Both the position numbers and the translations under genes were made by a program. A stretch of 59,468 bases of DNA from Streptomyces natalensis ATCC 27448. Its GTDB lineage: Bacteria > Actinomycetota > Actinomycetes > Streptomycetales > Streptomycetaceae. The notes beneath the pieces were generated by a model. The model saw only the letters and a list, made by a program, of their open reading frames with translations, was not told the DNA's origin and did no database searches. The DNA lies in assembly GCF_000935125.1 (NCBI RefSeq), contig NZ_JRKI01000024.1, positions 1 to 59,468 of the forward strand, in the 5' to 3' direction. Position 1 is the stretch's first letter, and each line of letters begins with the position of its first letter. Below, one piece after another: positions 44,684 to 53,896 of the stretch.

Positions 44684-45736
44684 CTACCCCACGGGGGCCA
44701 GCTCGCCCGACCCCCGGGCGATCAACCGGGTCGGCAGCTCCACCCGCCGCGGCGGGTCGTCCACGCCGTCGAGGCGGCGGAAGAGCAGGCCGGCGGCGGT
44801 CCGGCCCAGCTGGGCCGCGTCCTGTGCCACGACCGTGATCGCGGGCCGTACGAGATCGGCGAGTTCGAAGTCGTCGAAGCCCACCAGGGCCACCGGGCGC
44901 GGGAGTTCGCGCAGGACGCGGACGGCCGTGACGGTGACGCGGTTGTTGCCCGCGAACAGCGCGGTGACCGGGGAGGGCCCCTCCAGCATGGCGGCCGCGG
45001 CGGCCCGTACCCGCTCCGGCGCGGTGGAACCCGGCGCCACCCAGGACTCCTCAACCGGCAGCCCGGCCGCGGCCATTGCGGCGCGATAGCCGCGCAGCCG
45101 CTCACTGGCGGTGTGGATGCGCGGCTGGTCGCCGATGAAGCCGATGCGGCGGTGGCCGTGCGCGATCAGATGGGCGACCGCCTCCCGGGCGCCGCCGAAG
45201 CTGTCGGAGAGCACCGTATCGGCGTCGATCCGGCCGGCCGGACGGTCCACGAAGACCGTCGCGACCCCCGCCGCGATCTCCGGCTCCAGATAGCGGTGAT
45301 CGTCACCGGCCGGGATCACGACCAGCCCGTCCACCCGCCGCGCGCACAGTGCCAGCACCAACTCCTGCTCCCGGGCCGGGTCCTCGGCGCTGGAGCCGTT
45401 GATCAGCAGTGCACCGTGGGCGCGGGCGACCTCCTCGACGGCACGGCTCAGGGGACCGTAGAACGGGTCGGCGAGATCCTCCAGCACCAGGCCGATGCTG
45501 GCCGTACGGCCCTTGCGCAGGATCCGGGCGGAGTCGTTGCGGCGGAAGCCGAGGGCCGTGATGGCCTCCTGGACGCGGCGTTCGGTGTCCGGGGTGACGC
45601 CCGCCTCGCCGTTGACCACGCGGGAGACCGTCTTGAGACCGACGCCGGCGCGCGCCGCCACATCCTTCATCGTGGGCCGGGTGCCGTAGCGACGGGAGGT
45701 GCCCTGCGCGGTGTCCGACACGGTGTGCGGCCTCAT
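44684..45736 (-). CDS. LacI-family transcriptional regulator
   Basis: 350 aa. The helix-turn-helix is TMKDVAARAGVGLKTVSRVVNGEAGVTPDTERRVQEAITALGFRRN (about 22-68), followed by a periplasmic-binding-like sugar domain with IGLVLEDLADPFYGPLSRAVEE and VALVGFDDFELADLV. It is divergent from a ROK kinase, with a perfect LacI-type operator between them, so it probably represses that sugar gene. Confidence 0.93.
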   Translation of the reverse strand: MRPHTVSDTAQGTSRRYGTRPTMKDVAARAGVGLKTVSRVVNGEAGVTPDTERRVQEAITALGFRRNDSARILRKGRTASIGLVLEDLADPFYGPLSRAVEEVARAHGALLINGSSAEDPAREQELVLALCARRVDGLVVIPAGDDHRYLEPEIAAGVATVFVDRPAGRIDADTVLSDSFGGAREAVAHLIAHGHRRIGFIGDQPRIHTASERLRGYRAAMAAAGLPVEESWVAPGSTAPERVRAAAAAMLEGPSPVTALFAGNNRVTVTAVRVLRELPRPVALVGFDDFELADLVRPAITVVAQDAAQLGRTAAGLLFRRLDGVDDPPRRVELPTRLIARGSGELAPVG

Positions 45737-45787
45737 TCTGTAGGGGGCTTGCGGAGGGGCGGGGGGTGCCGTCGAGCATAGCCCCTG

Positions 45788-45799
45788 GACAACGTTGTC
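45788..45799. promoter_or_regulatory. LacI-type operator
   Basis: GACAACGTTGTC, a perfect 12-bp palindrome with the central CG typical of LacI-family sites, in the LacI-ROK divergent promoter region. Confidence 0.7.
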
Positions 45800-45875
45800 A
45801 GCTGCCGTAAGACTGGCGTTCTCACGCCGGGCCGACCGGCCCCGGATCCCGGGCCCACCAGGAGATTCCACACCG

Positions 45876-46829
45876 ATGCAGACGGACCTGAGCGCAGCGC
45901 TCGACATTGGCGGCACCAAGATCGCCGGAGCCCTGGTGGACGCGCACGGCAGGCTGGTCGTACGGGCCGCCCGGCCCACCCCCGCCGACCAGGACGGGGC
46001 GGCGGTGATGCGCGCGGTGGCCGAGGTGGTCGGGGAGCTCGCCGCGGTGCCCGAGTGGGCGCGGGTGGCGGCCGTGGGGATCGGCAGCGCGGGGCCCGTG
46101 GATGCCTCGGCCGGTACGGTCAGCCCCGTCAACATCCCCGGCTGGCGCGACTTTCCGCTGGTCGCCGGGGTGCGGGCGCTGGTCGGGGAGCGGCCGGTGA
46201 CGCTGGTCGGCGACGGGGTGGCGATGACCGCGGCCGAACACTGGCAGGGCGCGGCCCGCGGCCACGACAACGCCCTGTGCATGGTGGTCTCCACCGGGGT
46301 CGGCGGCGGACTCGTCCTGAACGGCCGGCTGCATCCGGGCCCCACCGGCAACGCCGGGCACATCGGCCACATCAGCGTCGACCTCGACGGTGACCCCTGC
46401 CCGTGCGGCGGCCGCGGCTGCGTCGAGCGGATCGCCAGCGGCCCCAACATCGCCCGCCGCGCGCTGGCCGACGGCTGGCTGCCGGGCCCCGACGGCGACA
46501 CCAGCGCCGTCGCCGTCGCCGCCGCGGCCCGCGCCGGTGACCCCGTCGCCGTCCGGTCCTTCGAGCGGGCCGCCCAGGCGCTGGCCGCCGGGATCGCCGC
46601 CACCGCGACACTGGTCGAGATCGATATCGCGGTCATCGGCGGGGGAGTTGCGGGCGCCGGAGACATCCTCTTCGCCCCCCTTCGTCGCGCCCTGCGCAGC
46701 TACGCCACGCTGTCGTTCGTGGCGGACCTGACGGTCGTGCCCGCTCAAATGGGGACGGACGCCGGGGTGGTGGGCGCCGCGGCCGCTGCACAACAGTCCC
46801 GTCTCGATGCCTTCGCACCTCTGCCCTGA
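45876..46829 (+). CDS. ROK-family sugar kinase (glucokinase-like)
   Basis: 317 aa from ATG 45876 (AGGAG 11 nt upstream). The ATP site is ALDIGGTKIAGALVD; the ROK signature includes VSTGVGGGLVLNGRLHPG, GHIGHISVD and the zinc motif CPCGGRGCVE. No N-terminal DNA-binding domain, so it is a kinase rather than a repressor. It phosphorylates glucose or a related hexose; the exact sugar is unknown. Confidence 0.92.
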   Translation: MQTDLSAALDIGGTKIAGALVDAHGRLVVRAARPTPADQDGAAVMRAVAEVVGELAAVPEWARVAAVGIGSAGPVDASAGTVSPVNIPGWRDFPLVAGVRALVGERPVTLVGDGVAMTAAEHWQGAARGHDNALCMVVSTGVGGGLVLNGRLHPGPTGNAGHIGHISVDLDGDPCPCGGRGCVERIASGPNIARRALADGWLPGPDGDTSAVAVAAAARAGDPVAVRSFERAAQALAAGIAATATLVEIDIAVIGGGVAGAGDILFAPLRRALRSYATLSFVADLTVVPAQMGTDAGVVGAAAAAQQSRLDAFAPLP

Positions 46830-46936
46830 AGCCACCCGTCGCACCCGTGCGCCCCTTAGTCTGTTGCCGACCGTGCCGTGTTCCGTGAGGTGTGCGGCGT
46901 ACGGGCCAGGAATCGGGTATCGAGGGGATCGCGACG

Positions 46937-49048
46937 ATGACACCGGGGGAGCGCGAGCACCGCGGCGCGGATGAGCCGGGCGAACAGGGCGGCGCGAGCG
47001 GCGGGGCGGCGGCCGCACGGCCCGGCAATGGGGCGCCCAAGGCTGCTTCGGCGAGCGGCCCCCAGCGCGGTACGGACGCCGATCTGACCGGGCGGCTGCT
47101 CGGCGGCCGCTACCGCGTCACCGGCCGGCTCGGCCGCGGCGGGATGGGCGTGGTCTGCCGCGCCGTGGACGAGGTGCTCGGCCGCGAGGTCGCCGTCAAG
47201 GTCCTGCGCGCCTACACCGACGCCTCCGCTCCCGAACTCGCCGATCTGCGCACCCGGATGCAGCGCGAGGCGCGGGCCGCGGCCCGTATCCGCCACTCCG
47301 GCGTGGTCACCGTGCACGACGTCATCGACGAGGACGGCCGCCCCGTCATCGTGATGGAGCTGATCGACGGGCCCTCGCTGGACGACGCCCTCCAGCAGCA
47401 GGGCTCCCTCGACCCGCGGGAGATCGCCCGGATCGGCGCCCAGGTGATGGACGCGCTGGACGCCGCCCACCAGGTGGGCGTGCTGCACCGCGATGTGAAG
47501 CCGGGCAACGTACTGCTGGACCGCAGCGGGCGGGTGGTGCTCACCGACTTCGGCATCGCCAGCATCGAGGCCCCCGGCGACGGCGCCGCCACCAACATCA
47601 CTCGCAGCGGCGAACTGGTCGGCTCCCTCGACTACTTGCCGCCCGAGCGCGCCCAGGGCCAGGACCCCACCCCGGCCTCGGACATCTGGTCGCTGGGCAT
47701 GACGCTGTACGCGGCCGTGGAGGGCGGCGGCGCCCCGTTCCGCCGTACGTCGGTGTGGTCCACGCTCACCGCGATCGTCACCGAACCGCTGCCGGAGCCG
47801 CAGCGGGCCGGGCCGCTCACGACCGTGCTGCACGCCCTGATGGCCAAGAACGCGGCCGACCGGCCGTCGGCGGCCCAGGCGCGCAGCATGCTGACGGCGG
47901 TGGCCGAGGGCCGCGAGCCGTCGGCGGCGCCGGTGCCGGGCGCGCCGCATCTGCCCACCGCCACGGACATCCGGCCACTGCCGACGCCGCCGCCTCCGCC
48001 GAAGGAGTTCCCGCAGGGAGCGGGGGGCGCCGGGGCCGGTGGCGCGGCGTCCGGGAGTGCCGGCGCGGCAAGCGGAAGCGGCAGTAACTCCGGTGCGCCG
48101 CCCGCCAGTTGGCTGTCCGGCGGTCCGGGATCCCAGGGCACCCCGGCCTCCTCCACGACCCCGCCCGATGCCGACACCCCCGTCTCCGCCCTCGGCCCCG
48201 GCTTCGACCCGCCGGGCGTGGTGAGCGGCCCGGCCGTGGGGGACACCGGCACCCACCCGCATCCGCGGAACGCGCCCGGGGGCGACACCGAGCGGCTGCC
48301 CGCCCGCCGCCGGCGCCGCCTGGTGCTCGCCGTTGCGGCGGTGCTGGCCGTCCTCGCCACCGGCGGCGGGGTGACCTACGCCCTGGTCGGCGGCGGTCCG
48401 AGCAGGACCGTCGCGGACGGCGGAGCGCGGTCGGCGCCGCCGGCCGGAAAGCCCTCGCCGGTCGCCGACCCGAGCCCGTCCGGCAGCAAGCAGGCCGGCA
48501 AGGGCGACGCCAAGGCGGGCGGCAAGGGCAAGGAGAACGGCACCGGTGCCTCGCCGTCCGCCTCCCAGGAGCCCTCGTCGGACCCGACCGGCAAGGACAC
48601 CGAGCCCGGTGCGTCGGGCGGGAGTCTGGGCGGGCTGCTCGGCGGAGCCACGGGGGGCGGCCACGGCGGTACGTCGGGTGGCACGGACGGCGGCAGCTCC
48701 GGTACGTCCGGCGGCAGCGATGGCGGCACCAGCGGCACCAGCGGCGGCGGCGACCCCACCCCGAAGACCTCGTGCGTCTCCATCGGCGGCGGCAAGACCA
48801 ACTGCGACGTCTGGCGCTCCGCGACCTCGTACACCGCGTCCTTCCAGCAGGCCGGCACCGTCAACGCGGGCACCAACTACTTCTACTGCCAGGCGAATCT
48901 GGGCCGCCGCGAGACGTACGGGAAGTGGACGAACGTCTGGTGGGCCAAGACCGATGACGACAGCGGGAACACCGGTGTCTACATCAGCGTCGTCTACCTC
49001 ACTGGTGGCGAGAACGATCAGCCCATTCCCGGCCTGCCCACCTGCTGA
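46937..49048 (+). CDS. Transmembrane Ser/Thr protein kinase (PknB-type) with a small Cys-containing extracellular domain
   Basis: 703 aa, GAGGGG upstream of ATG 46937. The kinase domain (about 50-310) has GRLGRGGMGVVCRA, catalytic VLHRDVKPGNVLL and DFGIA. A Pro/Gly/Ser-rich linker leads to one helix (RRRRLVLAVAAVLAVLATGGG, about 455-480). Outside there is a long Gly/Ser/Thr-rich spacer (about 500-610) and a C-terminal domain of about 90 aa with four Cys (TSCVSIGGGKTNCD, FYCQANLG, final Cys). No PASTA repeats. The 3' end overlaps the convergent galactosidase gene by 31 bp. Confidence 0.93.
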   Translation: MTPGEREHRGADEPGEQGGASGGAAAARPGNGAPKAASASGPQRGTDADLTGRLLGGRYRVTGRLGRGGMGVVCRAVDEVLGREVAVKVLRAYTDASAPELADLRTRMQREARAAARIRHSGVVTVHDVIDEDGRPVIVMELIDGPSLDDALQQQGSLDPREIARIGAQVMDALDAAHQVGVLHRDVKPGNVLLDRSGRVVLTDFGIASIEAPGDGAATNITRSGELVGSLDYLPPERAQGQDPTPASDIWSLGMTLYAAVEGGGAPFRRTSVWSTLTAIVTEPLPEPQRAGPLTTVLHALMAKNAADRPSAAQARSMLTAVAEGREPSAAPVPGAPHLPTATDIRPLPTPPPPPKEFPQGAGGAGAGGAASGSAGAASGSGSNSGAPPASWLSGGPGSQGTPASSTTPPDADTPVSALGPGFDPPGVVSGPAVGDTGTHPHPRNAPGGDTERLPARRRRRLVLAVAAVLAVLATGGGVTYALVGGGPSRTVADGGARSAPPAGKPSPVADPSPSGSKQAGKGDAKAGGKGKENGTGASPSASQEPSSDPTGKDTEPGASGGSLGGLLGGATGGGHGGTSGGTDGGSSGTSGGSDGGTSGTSGGGDPTPKTSCVSIGGGKTNCDVWRSATSYTASFQQAGTVNAGTNYFYCQANLGRRETYGKWTNVWWAKTDDDSGNTGVYISVVYLTGGENDQPIPGLPTC

Positions 49049-50262
49049 CGTTCCGCAAAGACGCGGTAGACGGCGATGCCGTGGGCCGGGACCGTGGCGG
49101 AAATGCTGCCCGTGGTGTGCGAGGCGCGGTGCCGCCACAGGTCGCGCAGCCGGTAGCGGTCGGCCTGGGGGAGGCCCACGTCCCGGGCGGTGGTGGCCAG
49201 GCGCTGCGGCGCTCCCGTCTCGTTGAAGAGGGCGACCGCGCGGTCACCGTTCGCCAGCGGTTTGACGAGCGTCCAGCGGCCGGAGTCGGAGGCCGCCACG
49301 GTGGCCTGCTTGCCCAGCGCGTCCTGGTCGAGCGCGATGACGTCCTTGTTGCCCAGGATCGCGAGGGATTCCGGGGTCGCCGTGCGCAGATCGGAGCCGA
49401 TGAGCAGCGGGGCGGACATCATGGCCCAGAGGGAGAAGTGGCTGCGGTACTCGGTGTCCGTCATCCCGCCGTTGCCGACCTCCAGCATGTCCGGATCGTT
49501 CCAGTGGCCGGGGCCCGCATACGGGGCCAGCGGCAGGTTCTGCTTGACGATCCCGAGCATGCTTGACCAACTGTCGTCGATGTCCCCGGTGGTCCGCCAC
49601 AGATGTCCTACGTCAGAAGCCCACTCCCAGGGCCTGTTCTCGCCCCATTCACAGATGCTGTAGACGATGGGGCGCCCGGTGGCCCGGAGCGCGTCCCGCA
49701 TCGCACGGTAGCGCTGCTTGGCGTCCACACCCTGGTTGTTGCAGTTGTCGTACTTGAGGTAGTCCACGCCCCAGTCGGCGAACTGCCGGGCGTCGGACGT
49801 CTCATGCCCCAGGGCACCGGGGAACCCGTTCTCGTTGCAGGTCTTGGTGCCCGCGCTCGTATAGATCCCGAACTTCAGGCCCTTGGCGTGGACATAGTCG
49901 GCGACGGCCTTGAGCCCGTGCGGGAAGCGCTTCGGGTCCGGTACGAGCCTGCCCTCGCCGTCCCGGGCGGGCAGCGCCCAGCAGTCGTCGAGGTTGACGT
50001 AGCGATATCCGGCGTCCTTGAGCCCCTTGGCCGCGAGGAGGTCGGCGATGCCCTTGACCATGCCCTCGTTGAACTCCGCCCGGCAGTGCGTGGAGTTCCA
50101 GTTGTTGAACCCCATCGGCGGGGTCGTGGCGAGCCCGCCGGGCAGCCGGGGTGCGGCCGCCTGTCCCGGGGAGGGCGGCGTCCCTGCCGTACACAGCAAC
50201 GTGGCGCACAGCGCTGCGAGGAGGCGTAGCGGGCCCTGGATGGTGCGGATGCGAACGCGCAT
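49018..50262 (-). CDS. Secreted alpha-galactosidase, glycoside hydrolase family 27
   Basis: 414 aa with a signal peptide (about 1-35). The GH27 barrel begins TPPMGFNNWNSTHC, with YRYVNLDDCWA, the nucleophile Asp in YLKYDNCNN near 168 and the acid/base Asp in RTTGDIDDSW near 225, then GPGHWNDPDML. A C-terminal beta-sandwich follows. It releases terminal alpha-galactose from plant or microbial glycans outside the cell. No carbohydrate-binding module, so it is a short member. Confidence 0.94.
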   Translation of the reverse strand: MRVRIRTIQGPLRLLAALCATLLCTAGTPPSPGQAAAPRLPGGLATTPPMGFNNWNSTHCRAEFNEGMVKGIADLLAAKGLKDAGYRYVNLDDCWALPARDGEGRLVPDPKRFPHGLKAVADYVHAKGLKFGIYTSAGTKTCNENGFPGALGHETSDARQFADWGVDYLKYDNCNNQGVDAKQRYRAMRDALRATGRPIVYSICEWGENRPWEWASDVGHLWRTTGDIDDSWSSMLGIVKQNLPLAPYAGPGHWNDPDMLEVGNGGMTDTEYRSHFSLWAMMSAPLLIGSDLRTATPESLAILGNKDVIALDQDALGKQATVAASDSGRWTLVKPLANGDRAVALFNETGAPQRLATTARDVGLPQADRYRLRDLWRHRASHTTGSISATVPAHGIAVYRVFAERQQVGRPGMG

Positions 50263-50962
50263 GGTCGCGTCCTCCGTCTCCGTCTTCGCGAGAGGTGTGG
50301 GGCAACTCCCCGTCCTGGGTGTGTGGTTACGGTAGAGCTTGTTGAAGTCTGTTGGAAGAGGTGCGGTCGTGGTCGTTCGCCCGGCCCTCGCGCCGTCCGG
50401 GCCCTGCCCGTCATGACGTCAAAAGCGGGCGGCGACCCGTATGGCGTTGCCGGATCGGCGAAATACTGCGGGCAGCGGGTGAACACCGGCGCCGCATTGA
50501 GCTGACGCCTTATCGGGCGACGGGCCGCGGGGCACAATCCCCGCCGCATACCCGCCGCGACCTCCTCGTCCTGAGCCCGCGCCCGGGAATACGCATTCCG
50601 CGCGGCGCACCCCGATCCGGCGCCGCATTCGCCGGCCTCCCCAAAATTCCGGGCGCCCGCCATTCCCTCCACCGTCCACCATTCCGTCCGCCCGAATCCG
50701 GGATTCCGGCGCGGGAAATCCCTGCCGCCGCCGACGGGCCGACGGGCGGCGGAGAACCGGCCATTGACCGCTCGATGGGCCGCCGTCATATGCGACGGAG
50801 GCCCGTATCCAGGTGAGTGTTTCGGTACTGGAGGGGCGGGGGAGCGCTTGTTTGCCGGGGGCTTCGCGACGGGGGATGCACTGACCGGCATCCGTCTTCC
50901 CGAGCGTTTCCGTGGCAGGGTGTTCCGGGCAACTCACCTGGGTCTAGGGAAGAGGGGAAACC
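50263..50962. other. 700-bp intergenic region without a recognised gene
   Basis: It carries promoter space for the divergent galactosidase and kinase-NUDIX genes. Between about 50590 and 50715 it has six ATTC/ATTCC words and a GGATGC...GCATCC inverted repeat at 50874-50892. Reading frames crossing it look unlike proteins. No further feature is supported. Confidence 0.5.
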
Positions 50963-52000
50963 GTGATCGTCTGGCTGAACGGCACGTTCGGTGCGGGCAA
51001 GACCACTGCGGCGCATGAATTGCTCGACCTGCTTCCCGGAAGCACGCTCTACGACCCCGAACTCCTCGGCAGCGGACTGCGGTTGATGCTGCCGGCCAAA
51101 CGGCTGGAGGAGATCGACGACTATCAGGACCTGCCGTCCTGGCGGCGGATGGTCGTGGACACCGCGGCGGCGCTGCTCACCGAGGTGCCGGGCCCCTTGG
51201 TGACGCCGATGACGCTGCTGCGCCAGGAATACCGCGACGAGATCTTCGGCTCCCTCGCGGCCCGCCGGATCCCCGTACGGCACGTCCTGCTGCATGCGGA
51301 GGAAACGATCCTGCGCGAGCGGATAGCCCGGCGTGCGGAGCCGCCGGGCGGCGACCCCGAGGCCCAGGCGTCCGTACGGCGCTGGTGTCTGGAGCATCTG
51401 GGCCCGTACGCCAGCGCGCTGGAATGGATCCGGGGCGATGCGCACATCGTCGACACCAGCCGGCTCACGCCCCGGCAGACCGCCGAACAGGTCGCCGAGG
51501 CGGTCCGCACCGGCGCCGGCGCCTGCGACATCGTGCAGACCCCCGAGCCGACCGCGGAGACCATCGCGGCCGGCGTGCTGCTCTTCGACGACCAGGACCG
51601 GGTGCTGCTGGTCGACCCGACGTACAAGCCGGGCTGGGAATTCCCCGGCGGCATCGTGGAACCGGGCGAGCCCCCCGCCCGCGCCGGGGTACGCGAGGTC
51701 GCCGAGGAACTGGGCATCCGGCTGCCCCGGGCGCCGCGGCTGCTGGTCGTGGACTGGGAGGCGCCCAAACCGCCCGGATTCGGCGGTCTGCGGCTGCTGT
51801 TCGACGGCGGCACGCTCACCGAAGAACGGATCCGGAGCCTGCTGCTGCCCGGCGCCGAACTGCGTGAATGGCGCTTTGCGACCGAGTCGGAGGCCGAGGA
51901 CATGCTCCCGCCCGTGCGCTGGAACCGCCTGCGGTGGGCCCTTCGGGCCCGGGAGCGCGGCTGCCCGCTCCATCTTGAGGCCGGGGTTCCCGTGGGGTAA
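50963..52000 (+). CDS. P-loop kinase-NUDIX hydrolase fusion protein
   Basis: 345 aa, GTG start with AGAGGGG upstream. The N-terminal half (1-170) is an AAA_17/zeta-like nucleoside kinase fold with Walker A NGTFGAGKTTAAHEL at the very start, a lid around RRAEPPGGDPEAQ and a terminal kinase helix. The C-terminal half (about 190-320) is a NUDIX domain with the box GGIVEPGEPPARAGVREVAEELG intact. The pairing suggests work on one nucleotide or nucleotide-sugar substrate, phosphorylation and then pyrophosphate cleavage; unproven. The stop abuts repeat R3. Confidence 0.86.
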   Translation: MIVWLNGTFGAGKTTAAHELLDLLPGSTLYDPELLGSGLRLMLPAKRLEEIDDYQDLPSWRRMVVDTAAALLTEVPGPLVTPMTLLRQEYRDEIFGSLAARRIPVRHVLLHAEETILRERIARRAEPPGGDPEAQASVRRWCLEHLGPYASALEWIRGDAHIVDTSRLTPRQTAEQVAEAVRTGAGACDIVQTPEPTAETIAAGVLLFDDQDRVLLVDPTYKPGWEFPGGIVEPGEPPARAGVREVAEELGIRLPRAPRLLVVDWEAPKPPGFGGLRLLFDGGTLTEERIRSLLLPGAELREWRFATESEAEDMLPPVRWNRLRWALRARERGCPLHLEAGVPVG

Positions 52001-52358
52001 TCCCACGTTGTCGGCTTTCCCGCCGTGGGGGTGTTCGCTGTTTCGCCTGCGGCGGGCGTTGCCGCTTGCGCGGGGCTGTTCGTCTGCGGGACCGGACCTC
52101 CGGACTTCGTCCTGCGGCCCGGCCCCTCCCCGTTGAGGGTGGGGGAAAGACAGTGGGGGCGCACGTAGACGGTTACGTGCACCCCCACCGGCCTTCTTCC
52201 CCCCCCACTCACGGGAGGGGCCGCGCCGCAGGACGAAGTCCGGAGGTGTGGTACCGCACCCGTACAACCCACGCCCGCCGCTGGGGGTACCTCCCAGCGT
52301 TAGCTGGGGGAGCAACGGCGACAAACCCCTACGGCGGGTCAGCCGACAACGTGGGGAG
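52001..52358. repeat. Long inverted-repeat element, copy R3 (complete, with nested insertion)
   Basis: It begins TCCCACGTTGTCGGC right after the NUDIX stop and ends with the complement at about 52354. It matches R2 along both arms. The loop region (52153-52187) has its own small hairpin. The outer right arm encodes the last residues and the stop codon (52339-52341) of the dipeptidase. The right arm is interrupted by a 32-bp hairpin. Confidence 0.88.
52281..52312. repeat. Nested short hairpin inserted in R3
   Basis: In place of the 5 bp AGGCG found in R2, R3 carries about 31-32 bp with the stem CCCAGC-GTTA-GCTGGG and flanking GGGGG/ACCTCC. The flanks (CGCCCGCCGC and CAACGGCGA) are conserved with R2, so this looks like a small mobile palindrome that landed in the larger repeat. 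Confidence 0.75.
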
Positions 52359-53721
52359 AATAGCGCTGCAAGAACACGGCCTCCGCCAGCGACAGCCGCT
52401 CCAGTTCCCGCGGCGACACGCTCTCGTTGACCGCGTGGATCTGCGCCTCCGGCTCGCTCAGCCCGATCAGCAGGATCTCCGCCTCCGGGTAGAGCCCGGC
52501 CAGCGTGTTGCACAGCGGGATCGAGCCGCCCATACCGGCCGTCTGCATCTCCTGGCCGTCGTACGCCTCGCGCAGCGCGGCCGCCATCGACGCATACGCC
52601 GGGCTGGCGGTGTCCGCCCGGAACGGCTGCCCCTGCCCGATCTGCTCCACCGCGACCCGCGCACCCCACGGGGCGGCGCTCTCCAGATGGGCGGCCAGCA
52701 GCTTCGTCGCCTCCACCGCGTCCGTACCCGGCGGCACCCGCAGGCTCACCAGCGCCCGCGCACCCGCCTGGACCGACGGGGTGGCGCCGATCACCGGCGG
52801 GCAGTCGATGCCGAGCACCGTGACGGCCGGCCGCGCCCAGACCCGGTCCGCGACCGTCCCGTTGCCGATCAGCTCCACACCGTCCAGCACCTTGGCGTCC
52901 TTGCGGAAGTCCTCCTCCGCGTACTGGAGGCCCTCCCAGACCGCGTCCGCCGCAAGGCCCTTGACCGTCGTCGAGCCGTCCTCGTCCCGCAGCGAGTCCA
53001 GGATCCGGATCAGCGCCGCCAGCGCGTCCGGGGCCGCGCCGCCGAACTGGCCGGAGTGCAGATTGCCCGCCAGCGTGTCGACCTGCACCCGCACCAGCGT
53101 CATCCCGCGCAGCGTCGAGGTCACGGTCGGCAGCCCGACCCGGAAGTTCCCGGTGTCGCCGATGACGATGGCATCCGCGGCCAGCAGCTCCGGGTGCGCC
53201 TCGGCGTACCGCTCCAGGCCGCCCGTGCCCTGCTCCTCGGAACCCTCGACGATCACCTTGACGTTGACCGGTATGCCGCCGTGCTCCTTCAGCGCCCGCA
53301 GCGCCGTCAGATGCATGATCAGGCCGCCCTTGCAGTCGGCGGCGCCGCGCCCGTACCAGCGGCCGTCGCGCTCGGTCAGCTCGAACGGCGGGGAGATCCA
53401 GGCGTCCTCGTCCAGCGGCGGCTGCACGTCGTAGTGCGCATACAGCAGCACCGTGGGGGCACCGTCGGGGCCGGGCAGGAAGCCGTATACGGACTGGGTG
53501 CCGTCGGGGGTGTCCAGCAGAGCCACGTCCTGGAAGCCGTCCGCCCGCAGCGTCCCGGCGATCCAGCCGGCCGCCGCCTCGCACTCGCTCCTGGGGAATT
53601 GCGCAGGATCCGCCACCGACTTGAACGCCACCAGCTCGGCCAGCTCGGTGCGGGCGCGGGGTTGCAGCGCGGCGACGGTGCGCGCGAGCGGGCTGTCGGC
53701 GCTTGCGGACATGGGGGACAT
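52339..53721 (-). CDS. M20-family dipeptidase / peptidase
   Basis: 460 aa from ATG 53721 (AGGAG 7 nt upstream). Metal and catalytic residues are in LLYAHYDVQPP (His, Asp), GRGAADCKGG (bridging Asp), EGSEEQGTGGL (Glu-Glu) and a late His in NLHSGQFGG, the M20A pattern of CNDP-like dipeptidases. Cytoplasmic. The last residues (PHVVG) and stop lie within repeat R3. Confidence 0.93.
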   Translation of the reverse strand: MSPMSASADSPLARTVAALQPRARTELAELVAFKSVADPAQFPRSECEAAAGWIAGTLRADGFQDVALLDTPDGTQSVYGFLPGPDGAPTVLLYAHYDVQPPLDEDAWISPPFELTERDGRWYGRGAADCKGGLIMHLTALRALKEHGGIPVNVKVIVEGSEEQGTGGLERYAEAHPELLAADAIVIGDTGNFRVGLPTVTSTLRGMTLVRVQVDTLAGNLHSGQFGGAAPDALAALIRILDSLRDEDGSTTVKGLAADAVWEGLQYAEEDFRKDAKVLDGVELIGNGTVADRVWARPAVTVLGIDCPPVIGATPSVQAGARALVSLRVPPGTDAVEATKLLAAHLESAAPWGARVAVEQIGQGQPFRADTASPAYASMAAALREAYDGQEMQTAGMGGSIPLCNTLAGLYPEAEILLIGLSEPEAQIHAVNESVSPRELERLSLAEAVFLQRYSPHVVG

Positions 53722-53896
53722 GGAACGCTCCTTGTGGGGGCGACGATGCGTACGCGGCCCGTCCGTCCTTGTGGGCCGTACGGGCCGGACGTACGGGGAT
53801 GACTGCACCCGATCTTCCCACAGGAGGCCCGCCGGACCTCGGCCCGTAGGATCGGGGCGGTACGGCAGCAGGCACCGAACGGGAGCGAACGCACAG

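Noticed and set aside
44265..45089. Open frames on both strands that begin with the same MGCTGAVP-type peptide at R2 and R3
   Set aside because: They arise because the inverted repeat reads the same on both strands; codon bias and neighbours do not support protein coding.
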